From: Candidatus Aenigmatarchaeota archaeon
GTDB lineage: Archaea > Aenigmatarchaeota > Aenigmatarchaeia > GW2011-AR5
DNA length: 34,919 nt
Assembly: GCA_016180925.1 (NCBI GenBank)
Contig: JACPAH010000015.1
Coordinates: 1-34,919 of the forward strand
Direction of reading: 5' to 3'
The notes below the pieces were generated by a model. The model did no database searches. It was given only the letters and a program-made list of their open reading frames with translations, and was not told the DNA's origin. Below, piece by piece: positions 24,268-31,800 of the stretch (the first letter of the stretch is position 1; every line of letters begins with the position of its first letter). The translations under genes were made by a program, and so were the position numbers.

Positions 24268-24392
24268 CTCTAAGAACACCAGATGTGTTCTTCAGAGATT
24301 AGTAAAACTAGTGCATTCCATGATTTAAATCCGAATTCCTTTGGAATTTGAATTAATCGGCATTTGATAAATGCCGATTTAAATCCGAATTC
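24268..24392. repeat. Hairpins and 17-bp direct repeat upstream of tRNA-Tyr
   Basis: GATTTAAATCCGAATTC occurs at 24322-24338 and 24376-24392. The 54-bp period contains AATTCC/GGAATT and an 11-bp stem AATCGGCATTT with GAT loop (24355-24379). Nearer the tRNA is AAGAACAC/GTGTTCTT inside CTCT/AGAG (24268-24297), probably in the pre-tRNA leader. The repeated word includes the TATA-like palindrome seen before 5S; the second copy touches the aminotransferase stop. Confidence 0.65.
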
Positions 24393-25566
24393 ATGCGAGT
24401 CTTTTCTGGAAATCCTTTATCCTTTCCATGCCTTCCTCGATGTCCTCCGGCGCGGCCGCGAATGAAATCCTTATGTGCCCCTGCCCCAGGGAGCCGAACG
24501 TCTCTCCGGGTATGGTGGCGACGCCCTCCTCTGCAAGAAGCCTCTTCGAATAGTCAAGCGAGCTGATATCCCTCTCATACCTGACAAACGCATAATAGGC
24601 GCCCTTCGGCTCAGCGTATTCGAAGCCGTCTATTTCCGCCGCTTTTTTCCTCAGAAGCTTCCTTCTTCTGTCCAGTTCAGTCCTGAATCCTTCGACGTGA
24701 TCCCTTGATCCCGTGAGCGCGAAATATGCCGCAAACTGCGACAGGGAGGGGGCGCATATGGACTGGGCGTCATGGAACTTTATCATGGCATCAAGCAGTT
24801 TCCTGTTCCTTGTATGGACATAGCCTACCCTGAAACCCGTCATCGCCTCCTCCTTCGAAGCAGTGAGGCACGTCACGAGCAGTTCATCCATTTCCTGAAT
24901 ACCGAGCGACATCATGCTTACATGCCTTTCGCCGTCATATGTGAGAAATCTGTACGCCTCGTCGCACAGGACATACGTCCCGTTTTCTGCCGCTATCCCG
25001 GCCACTTCCCTGATATCATCCTCCGAAAATATTTTTCCGGTCGGGTTCGCCGGGGTGTTTATGACTATCAGCTTCGTCCTTTCGCTCACAGAATCCCTCA
25101 GGCGCTCCATATCCAGCTTCCAGCCCTCTTCTTCCATGAGGGGCGCATAAACAGGCACGCCTCCCCACATGAGCGTGACAATTCTCATGGGCTCGTAATG
25201 CGGGTTCGTGAGGATTACTTCATCGCCGGGATTCACTACAGATGCCACGGCCTGGCCGAGCCCTGCCATGCTCCCGGCCGATATGTATACGTCTTCAGGG
25301 CGGGCACCTATCTTTTCGGCAACCGCTTCCCTCAGTTCCGGCAATCCGGGCTGGAGGGTGTACCGGTTTATGTCCGGCTCATGCAGGATTGCATGGGCAA
25401 TCCTTTCCTTCACGTATTCAGGCAGGGAGAAAGGCGGCGTGCCCTGTCCGAGGTTTATGACCCTGCCTTGATAAGTTCTTCTCCTTTCAGCCAGGAGGTC
25501 TGTCATCTCTCTTATAAGGGAGCGCGGCCCCATGTCCGCAACCCTGTCCGCAAGCGGCTTCGGCAT
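24391..25566 (-). CDS. Class I/II PLP aminotransferase (aspartate aminotransferase fold)
   Basis: 391 aa from ATG 25566, chosen because a GGTTTAATCC box lies about 25 nt upstream; an in-frame ATG at 25605 would add 13 residues. The PLP lysine is K238 in TASKEEAMTGFRVGYVH. NTPANPTG, CDEAYRFLTYDG and the C-terminal IRISFAAAPEDIEEGMERI are typical. The GQGTPPFSLPEYV start fits the archaeal aspartate/alanine subgroup; substrate cannot be fixed by eye. Confidence 0.92.
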   Translation of the reverse strand: MPKPLADRVADMGPRSLIREMTDLLAERRRTYQGRVINLGQGTPPFSLPEYVKERIAHAILHEPDINRYTLQPGLPELREAVAEKIGARPEDVYISAGSMAGLGQAVASVVNPGDEVILTNPHYEPMRIVTLMWGGVPVYAPLMEEEGWKLDMERLRDSVSERTKLIVINTPANPTGKIFSEDDIREVAGIAAENGTYVLCDEAYRFLTYDGERHVSMMSLGIQEMDELLVTCLTASKEEAMTGFRVGYVHTRNRKLLDAMIKFHDAQSICAPSLSQFAAYFALTGSRDHVEGFRTELDRRRKLLRKKAAEIDGFEYAEPKGAYYAFVRYERDISSLDYSKRLLAEEGVATIPGETFGSLGQGHIRISFAAAPEDIEEGMERIKDFQKRLA

Positions 25567-25619
25567 GTAGTTCTTATGTTGCAAAAGGATTAAACCTGTT
25601 TTCAACGCAATTATCCGGT

Positions 25620-25961
25620 TTATATAGAAAATGGTTCTGTAACTGCTGGTATCACCCGTCCAGCATATCCAAATTCTCTACCTCTTTTTATATCCTCTGC
25701 AAGTCCTTCGCAACGTCCCGCTTCATGAAGATAATGACTGACACTACGGCCTTCTGTAAATCGATAATCTGGCGTATTTGCTATTTTTCTCCAAGTATCT
25801 GCAAGGTTTCTTAAACCTTCTGCTAGAGCCTGTCTTACCCATTGGACAGGATAAGTACCTTCATCTACAAGTTGCATAGATGATACAAAAGAACTGTTAT
25901 CACCGTCTCTTCTCATACTGTCAAGGTAGTCTCTCATACTTTGTAATAAAGATGTAGGCAT
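25620..25961 (-). CDS. Hypothetical 113-aa protein
   Basis: From ATG 25961 (a TTG at 25970 would add three residues). TATA-like CTTATAAATATTAC lies about 30-40 nt upstream. The product is soluble and polar with no recognised motif; RFTEGRSVSHYLHEAGRCEGLAEDIKRGREF is its most ordered-looking part. Base composition differs from the adjacent aminotransferase, hinting at acquisition. Confidence 0.55.
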   Translation of the reverse strand: MPTSLLQSMRDYLDSMRRDGDNSSFVSSMQLVDEGTYPVQWVRQALAEGLRNLADTWRKIANTPDYRFTEGRSVSHYLHEAGRCEGLAEDIKRGREFGYAGRVIPAVTEPFSI

Positions 25962-26029
25962 ATAATTCAATTATTTACTATTTAGTAATATTTATAAGCT
26001 TTTTGGTGCTCCGCTCACCGAAGTTGTTT

Positions 26030-26150
26030 ATCTGCAGAAGCCTCTATAAAACTCACAACTTCAGTTGTGAGATAAACACAAAGAGGCTTCTGCGATGACA
26101 AAGATGTTGGAAACCGCCATCTTCAGATGGCGGAGATATAAACATCTTTG
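26030..26150 (-). repeat. Two large nested hairpins, element copy 6
   Basis: Two two-storey hairpins stand side by side. First: outer GCAGAAGCCTCT with its complement (26034-26045, 26082-26093), inner CTCACAACT/AGTTGTGAG (26052-26071). Second: outer CAAAGATGT/ACATCTTTG (26099-26107, 26142-26150), inner CCGCCATCT/AGATGGCGG (26114-26133). Both inner stems are 9 bp and capped CTTCAG. On the minus strand the order is hairpin A, TCATCGC, hairpin B, GCAGAT, matching the other copies with one connector change. Confidence 0.75.
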
Positions 26151-26151
26151 A

Positions 26152-27570
26152 TCATTCTTCCTTCCTGCGCCTTCTTATGGAAAACTTCTTCTTCTCCTGC
26201 TCCTCGCTTACCACCATGCCCAGCCTCGGGGAGAACGACTTGAGCTCTATCTGTATGTTGTTGTGCTTAAGGCTGGCTTTTGCAGGCGGCAGCGACAGCT
26301 CTCCATGAACGCCGAATACCGGCAATATCTTGTATGAAAGGACGCGCTCCTCATGCGGGTACAGGTCCTTCACCGCCCACGTAAGCTCCGTCCCAATATG
26401 GGTTTTCTTCTTCTTCGGGGCCGGCCCGTGCTCGTGCCTGAACTCGAAGACTGAAGGCACGAAGTCCGTCACCGACACATGGTTGACCTTCCTTCCCGTG
26501 CCGTTCTTCAGGTCGATGCCAACAGTGAATTCCTCGCCCTCCTCGATGAATTTCTTCTGTATTATGTACTTGCGTATGCGGACGCTGCGCAGCTTGAAAA
26601 GTATTGCCCACACGGCTATTATCAGGGCGATTATTATTATGAAGAGAGGCGAATAATCGACGAAGTATACGACGCTCTTCTCTTCACCGGGTTTTATCGT
26701 CTCGAATCTCCACACGAATTTTCCGCCGTCCTTGCTGAGCGGGGTGTCTCCAGATATGAATAATGCGTCAAAAGGCGAGATGTCCTGCTCGATATCATAT
26801 GAGCTTTTCGCGAAGTTGCCGTCGTTCACGACGGTAATCCTCTTCCCGTAGCCGAAGAGAAGCGAAAACTTCCCTGCATTTTCGCTTATTATGGCCTTTC
26901 TTGCTACGGTGAAATATCCCGTGCTTGACTTGGCCTCGCTGCCGTAAGCTATCATCACCCTCACTTCGTAATCCCCTTCACCGGCCCCCGCCGGGAGAGA
27001 CAGCGTCTGTATGGCTGTTTCTGTCGCATCCGGGTCCAGCGCTTCTATCTTCTGCACAAGCTCCGTGACGCCGCCCGAAGGCGAGACAACTTTTGTGCTG
27101 ACTGTTATATCCTTCACCTGCACAGTCTTCGTGCTCTTGACCTTTGTCCTTATCTCGACCTCGCCCTTCGGGACCAGGTTCCCGGTCGACCTTATGCTTT
27201 CAATGTCGATGATTTCCCCTTTCTCTACCCTGACGAAAACGTCCTTCTTGGCGAAGCCGGATACAGGCGATGACGCTATTATGGCGAACCTGTAGGTGCT
27301 TGGCTGGGTATCGATATAGGGAGAAACCGTGAAATCTGTCGTCCTGGAACTGCCGGCCACGTCAAGCGTCCCGTACGAGAGGGAAACCCATGGCTTTGCG
27401 TCTATTATGCCGAGGCTCACGACGCTGCTTTCGGTGTCGCTGACTGTTATCAGGACCGTCTTGGATTCCCCTGCCCTTACCGTTATGGTGTCGTCCGTTC
27501 CGCTTACGCTCAGGGCGAGCGAAGCGCCGGAAATGAGTAGTATAAAAAGTAATGCCGATACAGCCTTCAT
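26152..27570 (-). CDS. Signal-peptide, single-pass surface protein with tandem beta domains
   Basis: 472 aa. Residues 1-20 are a signal peptide (MKAVSALLFILLISGASLAL). Beta-rich Ig-like segments follow (VRAGESKTVLITVSD, NLVPKGEVEIRTKV), then a helix at about 307-325 (YSPLFIIIIALIIAVWAIL) with a basic stop-transfer side, another beta domain (FTVGIDLKNGTGRKVNHVSVTDFVPSVFEF, DUF11/COG1361-like) and a very basic tail. Similar membrane-anchored proteins are common in DPANN archaea. Function unknown; cell-surface structure or assembly is plausible. Confidence 0.75.
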   Translation of the reverse strand: MKAVSALLFILLISGASLALSVSGTDDTITVRAGESKTVLITVSDTESSVVSLGIIDAKPWVSLSYGTLDVAGSSRTTDFTVSPYIDTQPSTYRFAIIASSPVSGFAKKDVFVRVEKGEIIDIESIRSTGNLVPKGEVEIRTKVKSTKTVQVKDITVSTKVVSPSGGVTELVQKIEALDPDATETAIQTLSLPAGAGEGDYEVRVMIAYGSEAKSSTGYFTVARKAIISENAGKFSLLFGYGKRITVVNDGNFAKSSYDIEQDISPFDALFISGDTPLSKDGGKFVWRFETIKPGEEKSVVYFVDYSPLFIIIIALIIAVWAILFKLRSVRIRKYIIQKKFIEEGEEFTVGIDLKNGTGRKVNHVSVTDFVPSVFEFRHEHGPAPKKKKTHIGTELTWAVKDLYPHEERVLSYKILPVFGVHGELSLPPAKASLKHNNIQIELKSFSPRLGMVVSEEQEKKKFSIRRRRKEE

Positions 27571-27613
27571 AATGAGAACATTGTAAAAGGTTGCATATAA
27601 ATGTTATTCGCGC

Positions 27614-27675
27614 GTAATGCGTCAAAAAAACGTAGTTTTTTGGCATCTCAGAGGATTTAATCCCCTGCAGATTAC
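27614..27675 (+). repeat. Two-hairpin GCATCTC/GCAGAT element, copy 2
   Basis: Hairpin A AAAAAAC-GTA-GTTTTTT (27625-27641), G, connector GCATCTC (27643-27649), hairpin B AGAGGAT-TTA-ATCCCCT (27650-27666, one A-C mismatch), GCAGAT (27667-27672). ATGC before hairpin A can pair with GCAT of the connector, while ATCT of the connector pairs with AGAT after hairpin B. GTAAT/ATTAC (27614-27618 with 27671-27675) may close a three-way junction. Confidence 0.75.
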
Positions 27676-27702
27676 GTCGCAATGGCGGTGTATGGCTGCG
27701 AA

Positions 27703-28023
27703 TCAGGGAGCAATTCTCTTTCCTGTTTCCAGGTCTATCACGGCTATGACCCGCGGGGTGCAGGTTTTGGCGGCGTTCATTATCAGGTGCGGCTCCTCGG
27801 TCTCTATCTCCTTGACCCATGTCCCCTTTGCAGTGGGGTGCGGGGTGCCTTCCAGTAGGTCCGCCTTGAATTCCTCGTCAAGCTTGAAGTTGTAGGGGTC
27901 CGAAAGTATGCAGTGCCCGGATGAAATGCAGCCGTTCTTGTTGTATATTATGCGGAGCCTGTACTTCTTCCTTGTCTTCTTGTCGTGTTCGTACCTCTTG
28001 TCGTCGCCGAGGATTGTTGTCAT
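27703..28023 (-). CDS. Small ferredoxin-like protein
   Basis: 106 aa. Cysteines at C32 and C38 (GCISSGHCILSDP) and C88 (AKTCTPRVIAVIDLETG) resemble single-cluster ferredoxins, where CxxxxxC and a later C-P hold a [3Fe-4S] or incomplete [4Fe-4S] centre. Probably an electron carrier; the partner is unknown. The promoter CTTTTAATAG lies about 28 nt upstream within an inverted repeat. Confidence 0.75.
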   Translation of the reverse strand: MTTILGDDKRYEHDKKTRKKYRLRIIYNKNGCISSGHCILSDPYNFKLDEEFKADLLEGTPHPTAKGTWVKEIETEEPHLIMNAAKTCTPRVIAVIDLETGKRIAP

Positions 28024-28033
28024 GAATAAGAAT

Positions 28034-28057
28034 AACTTTTAGAATCTATTAAAAGTT
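28034..28057. promoter_or_regulatory. Ferredoxin-gene promoter inside an 8-bp inverted repeat
   Basis: AACTTTTA (28034-28041) and TAAAAGTT (28050-28057) are inverted with an 8-nt spacer and contain the TATA box of the minus-strand ferredoxin gene. The GNAT stop (28059) follows immediately, so it could also act as a terminator. Confidence 0.4.
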
Positions 28058-28058
28058 G

Positions 28059-28403
28059 TCATAAATAACCTTCGACAACGATTCTGTTCCATTCAGGATG
28101 CTTCTTCAGAAACGTGTCCTTCACATATGGGCATGTGGCTATTATCCTGAGACCGTTCTTCTCCGCGAACTCGAACGCCGCCAGAGAAAGCTTTTCCGCC
28201 GTTCCCTGCCCTCTCATGCTTTCAGGCACGAAGACATGGTGGACGTCCATGATGTCGTTCACTCTTGTATACCCCAGAACGGCCTCGTCGTCCCCGCAGT
28301 CTATGTAGAACTTCTGACCCGTTTCGTCGTGCACAATCTCTCCTGTAAGCTCTTTCTTCTCTTCCTTCTCCATGTCCTCTCCCCTGAGCTGGAAGTCGTC
28401 CAT
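28059..28403 (-). CDS. GNAT N-acetyltransferase, YjdJ-like
   Basis: 114 aa from ATG 28403, with a TTTTTAATAC box about 25 nt upstream. The short YjdJ/NATD1 pattern is clear: AVLGYTRVNDIMDVHHVFVPESMRGQGTAEKLSLAAFEFAEKNGLRIIATCPYV. RGQGTA is the acetyl-CoA loop. An N-terminal lysine/glutamate-rich stretch is extra. Substrate unknown. Confidence 0.9.
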   Translation of the reverse strand: MDDFQLRGEDMEKEEKKELTGEIVHDETGQKFYIDCGDDEAVLGYTRVNDIMDVHHVFVPESMRGQGTAEKLSLAAFEFAEKNGLRIIATCPYVKDTFLKKHPEWNRIVVEGYL

Positions 28404-28533
28404 GAGAAGAGTATTGATTGAATGTATTAAAAACGAAGAAAGGCTTCATACTCATTCCCACACTTTTCCCATTAACGTGTGAAAGCAACGCTTAATAACA
28501 GGGATTGACAAAATAAATCAATAAGTGTCGACC

Positions 28534-29112
28534 ATGACAGAAGCAACTGCAGCTGTTGAAACGGGTGAATCTGGTATTTCTGAAATGGGTTTGTATGATG
28601 AAGGTCCTGATACCATATCTCCCGTGTTTGTTGGTAAACCTACATTCACGGAACAGCCGGTTGTGAAGAGACCGGCAGGCGCTGAGATAAGGAATCCCCC
28701 TTCTTTGGGCCCGTATGGCTTCACTGAAGAGGAGCGTGGGTTCGTCTTAGGGCTGCAGAACGAGAGAATCGCTACGGAAAAATTCTTTGAGAGTTTTATT
28801 ACAGGAGATGTCGGCACGCCTTATACGGTGAGAGAGATGCTCGCGAAGGGGAGGAGGCCGGAGGTCCAGGAATACCTGATTGTAAGATACTTATTTGACA
28901 ATGGGATTTATGATGAGCATGGCGAGCTGCCGGTCGTTGGAGAAGTCAGGAGATATATGGCGAAGAAGAAAGGCGGAATCGTCAGGGAAGGAGACTTCAG
29001 CTACGCCAATCTGGAAAGGTACTGCAGGGAGAGCGGGCTCAGCGAAACTGCGGCCGACCGTATCCTCGGCACAGCTGTTATGATGTTTGCAACAAAGCCC
29101 GGATTCTACTGA
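28534..29112 (+). CDS. Hypothetical 192-aa protein
   Basis: Open from ATG 28534 (in-frame GTG at 28525). TATA-like GCTTAATAAC at about 28489-28498 suits a start at either. The N-terminal 60 residues are acidic and proline/glycine-rich, probably disordered; the rest looks helical (YTVREMLAKGRRPEVQEYLIVRYLF, DFSYANLERYCRESGLSE). No family recognised. The stop directly abuts the convergent trxB stop. Confidence 0.6.
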   Translation: MTEATAAVETGESGISEMGLYDEGPDTISPVFVGKPTFTEQPVVKRPAGAEIRNPPSLGPYGFTEEERGFVLGLQNERIATEKFFESFITGDVGTPYTVREMLAKGRRPEVQEYLIVRYLFDNGIYDEHGELPVVGEVRRYMAKKKGGIVREGDFSYANLERYCRESGLSETAADRILGTAVMMFATKPGFY

Positions 29113-30060
29113 CTATCTTGCCTTCTTCTTCGGCTTTTCGTCGCCGCTCTCACCCAGATGCTTGTAGGCGCTGTAGGCGGCGGTGACGCCTTCGGCTACT
29201 CCTGTTATCGCCTGCTTGAACTCCGTATCCGCGACATCGCCTGCGGCGTACACACCTTCGATGTTGGTCCTTGACATCCTGTCTATTATTATCTCACCCT
29301 TCTCGTTCAGCTTTACCCCTAACTTCTTCGCAAGCTCGGACAGGGGTATGTGGCCGATTTCAATGAAAAGCGCGTCAAGCGGGAGTTCCTTCTTCCCCTT
29401 GTATGGATTGTCCAACATTGCGCGGTTCACAAACTTGTTCCCCCTTATCTCCTTCACGTTGCTCCTGTTTATTATCTCTATCTTGGAGTTGTTCTCGACT
29501 CGCGTCATGTTGACGGGTTCTGGCCGTATATTCTCGCCGCGGTAAATTATGTACACCTTTTTCCCATAGTCTGACAGCAGGAGCGCCTCCTTTGCCGCCG
29601 AGTCGCTGCCGCCGACAACGCCTATCACCTTGTTCTTGTACATGGCGCCGTCGCACAGCGCGCAGTAATGCACCCCGCGGTTGGCGAACTCCTTCTCCCC
29701 CGGAACGCCGAGCTTCCTCCATATCGTGCCTGTCGCAAAGAGTATTGTTTTCGCGCCGAATGTCCCGCTTTCCGTCTTTAAAGAAAATAATTTGCCTTTC
29801 TTCCCGACATCTGTCACCTTCTCCTCGACGATGTCTATCTTGTAGTCCTTGGCGTGTTCTATCAGCTTCTCGGCAAGCTCGCCGCCTGTCAGCTTCTTGA
29901 ATCCTGGGTAGTTTTCCACTGTGTCGGTGAGGGTTATGGTGCCGCCCATGTTGTCGGCGAATATGACGACCTTGAGCTGGAACCTTCCCGCGTACATGGC
30001 GGCCCCGAAGCCCGCGCACCCGCCTCCTATTATAGCGATGTCGTAGAGCTCTTTCATCAT
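29113..30060 (-). CDS. trxB: Thioredoxin reductase
   Basis: 315 aa. The FAD site is IIGGGCAGFGAAMYAGR (residues 10-26), the redox pair is C133-A-L-C136 in HYCALCDGAMYKNK, the NADPH region is GVVGGSDSAAKEA, and the second FAD segment is GVYAAGDVADTEFKQAITGVAEGV. Transfers electrons from NADPH to a thioredoxin-like protein. MsrA at 33.8 kb is a likely beneficiary. The lysine-rich C-terminus is an extension. Confidence 0.95.
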   Translation of the reverse strand: MMKELYDIAIIGGGCAGFGAAMYAGRFQLKVVIFADNMGGTITLTDTVENYPGFKKLTGGELAEKLIEHAKDYKIDIVEEKVTDVGKKGKLFSLKTESGTFGAKTILFATGTIWRKLGVPGEKEFANRGVHYCALCDGAMYKNKVIGVVGGSDSAAKEALLLSDYGKKVYIIYRGENIRPEPVNMTRVENNSKIEIINRSNVKEIRGNKFVNRAMLDNPYKGKKELPLDALFIEIGHIPLSELAKKLGVKLNEKGEIIIDRMSRTNIEGVYAAGDVADTEFKQAITGVAEGVTAAYSAYKHLGESGDEKPKKKAR

Positions 30061-30123
30061 AAAGAATTGGAGCCGGGGGTTAAATAACTATTTCATCAGA
30101 AACCGAAAATTTCTGTGAAATCA

Positions 30124-30144
30124 AAGTCAAGCAAATCTTGACTT
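30124..30144. other. 8-bp hairpin upstream of trxB
   Basis: AAGTCAAG (30124-30131) pairs with CTTGACTT (30137-30144) across CAAAT. It lies between divergent trxB and the small membrane-protein gene; role unknown. Confidence 0.4.
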
Positions 30145-30195
30145 ATGATTCGGCAAATCGCGCCGATTTTTAAGCTTTGCGGCTAAATTATCATC

Positions 30196-30366
30196 ATGAA
30201 AAAAGGCGCCGGCGGATGGTTTATCATTCTCAGCATTATAGGCATACTCGTTGGCATCATGATGGTCATAACAGCTTGGGGCGGCAGCTCCATGAGCCCC
30301 ATGCTCACTCTGCTGATAGGCATCTTCGTCGTAATAAAGGAGATTCTGGACATAGCCCACGGCTAG
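30196..30366 (+). CDS. 56-aa two-helix membrane protein
   Basis: ATG 30196, TTTTTAAGC box about 27 nt upstream (leaderless). GWFIILSIIGILVGIMMVIT and MLTLLIGIFVVIKEILDIA are two membrane helices around a small loop. The stop overlaps the convergent stop at 30363 by three bases. No family recognised. Confidence 0.65.
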   Translation: MKKGAGGWFIILSIIGILVGIMMVITAWGGSSMSPMLTLLIGIFVVIKEILDIAHG

Positions 30367-31079
30367 AAGAGTTCAAGATGCCTTACCAGATGTTCCTTCA
30401 GGTACCTTTCCCTGTACTCATGGCCAAGGGATTTCATCGGCTCTTCAATAAGTCCTGCTTCTTTCCTCAGGCTTCTGCTTATGTCCCTGACAGATGCAAG
30501 TCTTCTCTGGCTCATGGCGTCCGACCTTGGTATGACGCGCTTTAGTATTGGAGTCTGAGGTATTTCATCGAACCTGTATTCAGTCTCTGAGATATCTTCA
30601 CACATTTCAGCCACCTCACCGATGATGGGACAATCCGAGAACTCGTCTCTGGCCAGAAGCTTTTTTATACTTGAACTTAATCCGGGGTTTCTTGGAAAGT
30701 TATACTGATAATTGGCCACGATTCTGGCGTGCGTTCTCGCCCTGTAGTAGGCTTTCCTTGCTTCTGGCGTCTCGCTCCATGTGTATTTATCAAACCTTTC
30801 CTGGATGCGCCCGGCCTCTCCTTCAGTTATGCCGGTTCTGTCCTTGTACCTCTCGAGTTCGAGTGGAAATAAGTAGAAAAGGCTGAATGGTCCTTCGCCA
30901 GTAAAGAATGTCTCTGCTTCGCTCTGCCCCGGAATGCCCGCAATATAGTCCTGGAGCGGCACCGGACCCTGGAATGTGTTGACGGCGGTGCCTTCAAGTG
31001 GGCACTCCAGTCTCAGCGCCTCCATTATGTTTTCCATGCATTTCCAGTATCTTGTCCGTTCAGCCAGAAGCATTTTCAT
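30363..31079 (-). CDS. Hypothetical 238-aa protein
   Basis: Starts at ATG 31079 or 31073, overlapping the upstream gene by 14-20 bp, so the two are probably translated together. The product is soluble and rich in Arg and Glu (RERYLKEHLVRHLELF tail). No catalytic motif recognised. Confidence 0.65.
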   Translation of the reverse strand: MKMLLAERTRYWKCMENIMEALRLECPLEGTAVNTFQGPVPLQDYIAGIPGQSEAETFFTGEGPFSLFYLFPLELERYKDRTGITEGEAGRIQERFDKYTWSETPEARKAYYRARTHARIVANYQYNFPRNPGLSSSIKKLLARDEFSDCPIIGEVAEMCEDISETEYRFDEIPQTPILKRVIPRSDAMSQRRLASVRDISRSLRKEAGLIEEPMKSLGHEYRERYLKEHLVRHLELF

Positions 31080-31383
31080 TCCCTTTCAGGGCGCTGAAGT
31101 CCTGCGCCTGCATGTAGTATCCTTTCCTGAAGAAGTCTTTCATCAGGCTCTCGGCTTCGGGCGTCAGGAAGGCTATCTTCACATTCCTTATTTCCTCTAT
31201 GTGGAGAAGCCCAAGAGAGGCGATGTTTTCCAGCGTCCTTGTCTCCTTCTCGTCAACTGTAGAATACTCTCCGCCCTCCTGCTTTATCTTCTTGAGCCAG
31301 TGGGCTATGCTGCGGATGTATGTTTTGCTGTCGCCGCTCTTCATCTTCTGGACGAGCATTCTGTCCAGCGCGTCAATGTCCAT
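31060..31383 (-). CDS. Hypothetical 107-aa helical protein
   Basis: MDIDALDRMLVQKMKSGDSKTYIRSIAHWLKK start, then IASLGLLHIEEIRNVKIAFLTPEAESLMKDFF. The LGLLHIEE...AFLTPEA part has the look of a winged-helix wing, so DNA binding is possible but unproven. First gene of a two-gene unit with 30363-31079. Confidence 0.6.
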   Translation of the reverse strand: MDIDALDRMLVQKMKSGDSKTYIRSIAHWLKKIKQEGGEYSTVDEKETRTLENIASLGLLHIEEIRNVKIAFLTPEAESLMKDFFRKGYYMQAQDFSALKGNENASG

Positions 31384-31421
31384 TCATAGAAGTTAATAAA
31401 AAAGAATAAAAAGAGATTAAG

Positions 31422-31622
31422 CTATTTCTTGCCCTTCTTCTTTTTCATCGACATGTATCCGATTACAAGGCCGATTATTATGAGGACAACGCCAAGCCCT
31501 ACATGGACCGTATGTTCCGCGCCGAAGCCGACTCCCGAGCTGACATGTGTTTCATGAGGAACCAGGGCATAGAACAGTCCTACCAGAATGAGTATTACTC
31601 CGAGAACCTTTTTTCCATCCAT
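31422..31622 (-). CDS. 66-aa two-helix membrane protein
   Basis: ATG 31622 is chosen because GGAGGTG lies 8 nt upstream; the longer frame to 31730 is not needed. Helices KVLGVILILVGLFYALVP and VGLGVVLIIIGLVIGYMSM surround a loop containing HETH and H. Lysine-rich C-terminus KKKKGKK. No family recognised. Confidence 0.65.
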   Translation of the reverse strand: MDGKKVLGVILILVGLFYALVPHETHVSSGVGFGAEHTVHVGLGVVLIIIGLVIGYMSMKKKKGKK

Positions 31623-31671
31623 CTTTTCACCTCCGGTATGATTATAAGATGGATTCATGTAATATATATAC

Positions 31672-31800
31672 ATGCTGTACCCATGCAGGATATGCAAGTT
31701 CAGATACAGAACAAAGGGCATGGCCAACAAGTGCTACAAGTGGTGCTCCATGCACAAGTCGTGCAATCTTGGAATCATAAAGCATGCGGTGAAGGATTAG
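31672..31800 (+). CDS. 42-aa Cys-rich miniprotein
   Basis: ATG 31672; GATTATAAGAT about 25 nt upstream is a shared, symmetric TATA box with the gene on the other strand. C5-x2-C8, C21-x3-C25, H28 and C31 could bind one zinc ion. Strongly basic. The stop overlaps the convergent propeller-gene stop. No family recognised. Confidence 0.55.
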   Translation: MLYPCRICKFRYRTKGMANKCYKWCSMHKSCNLGIIKHAVKD

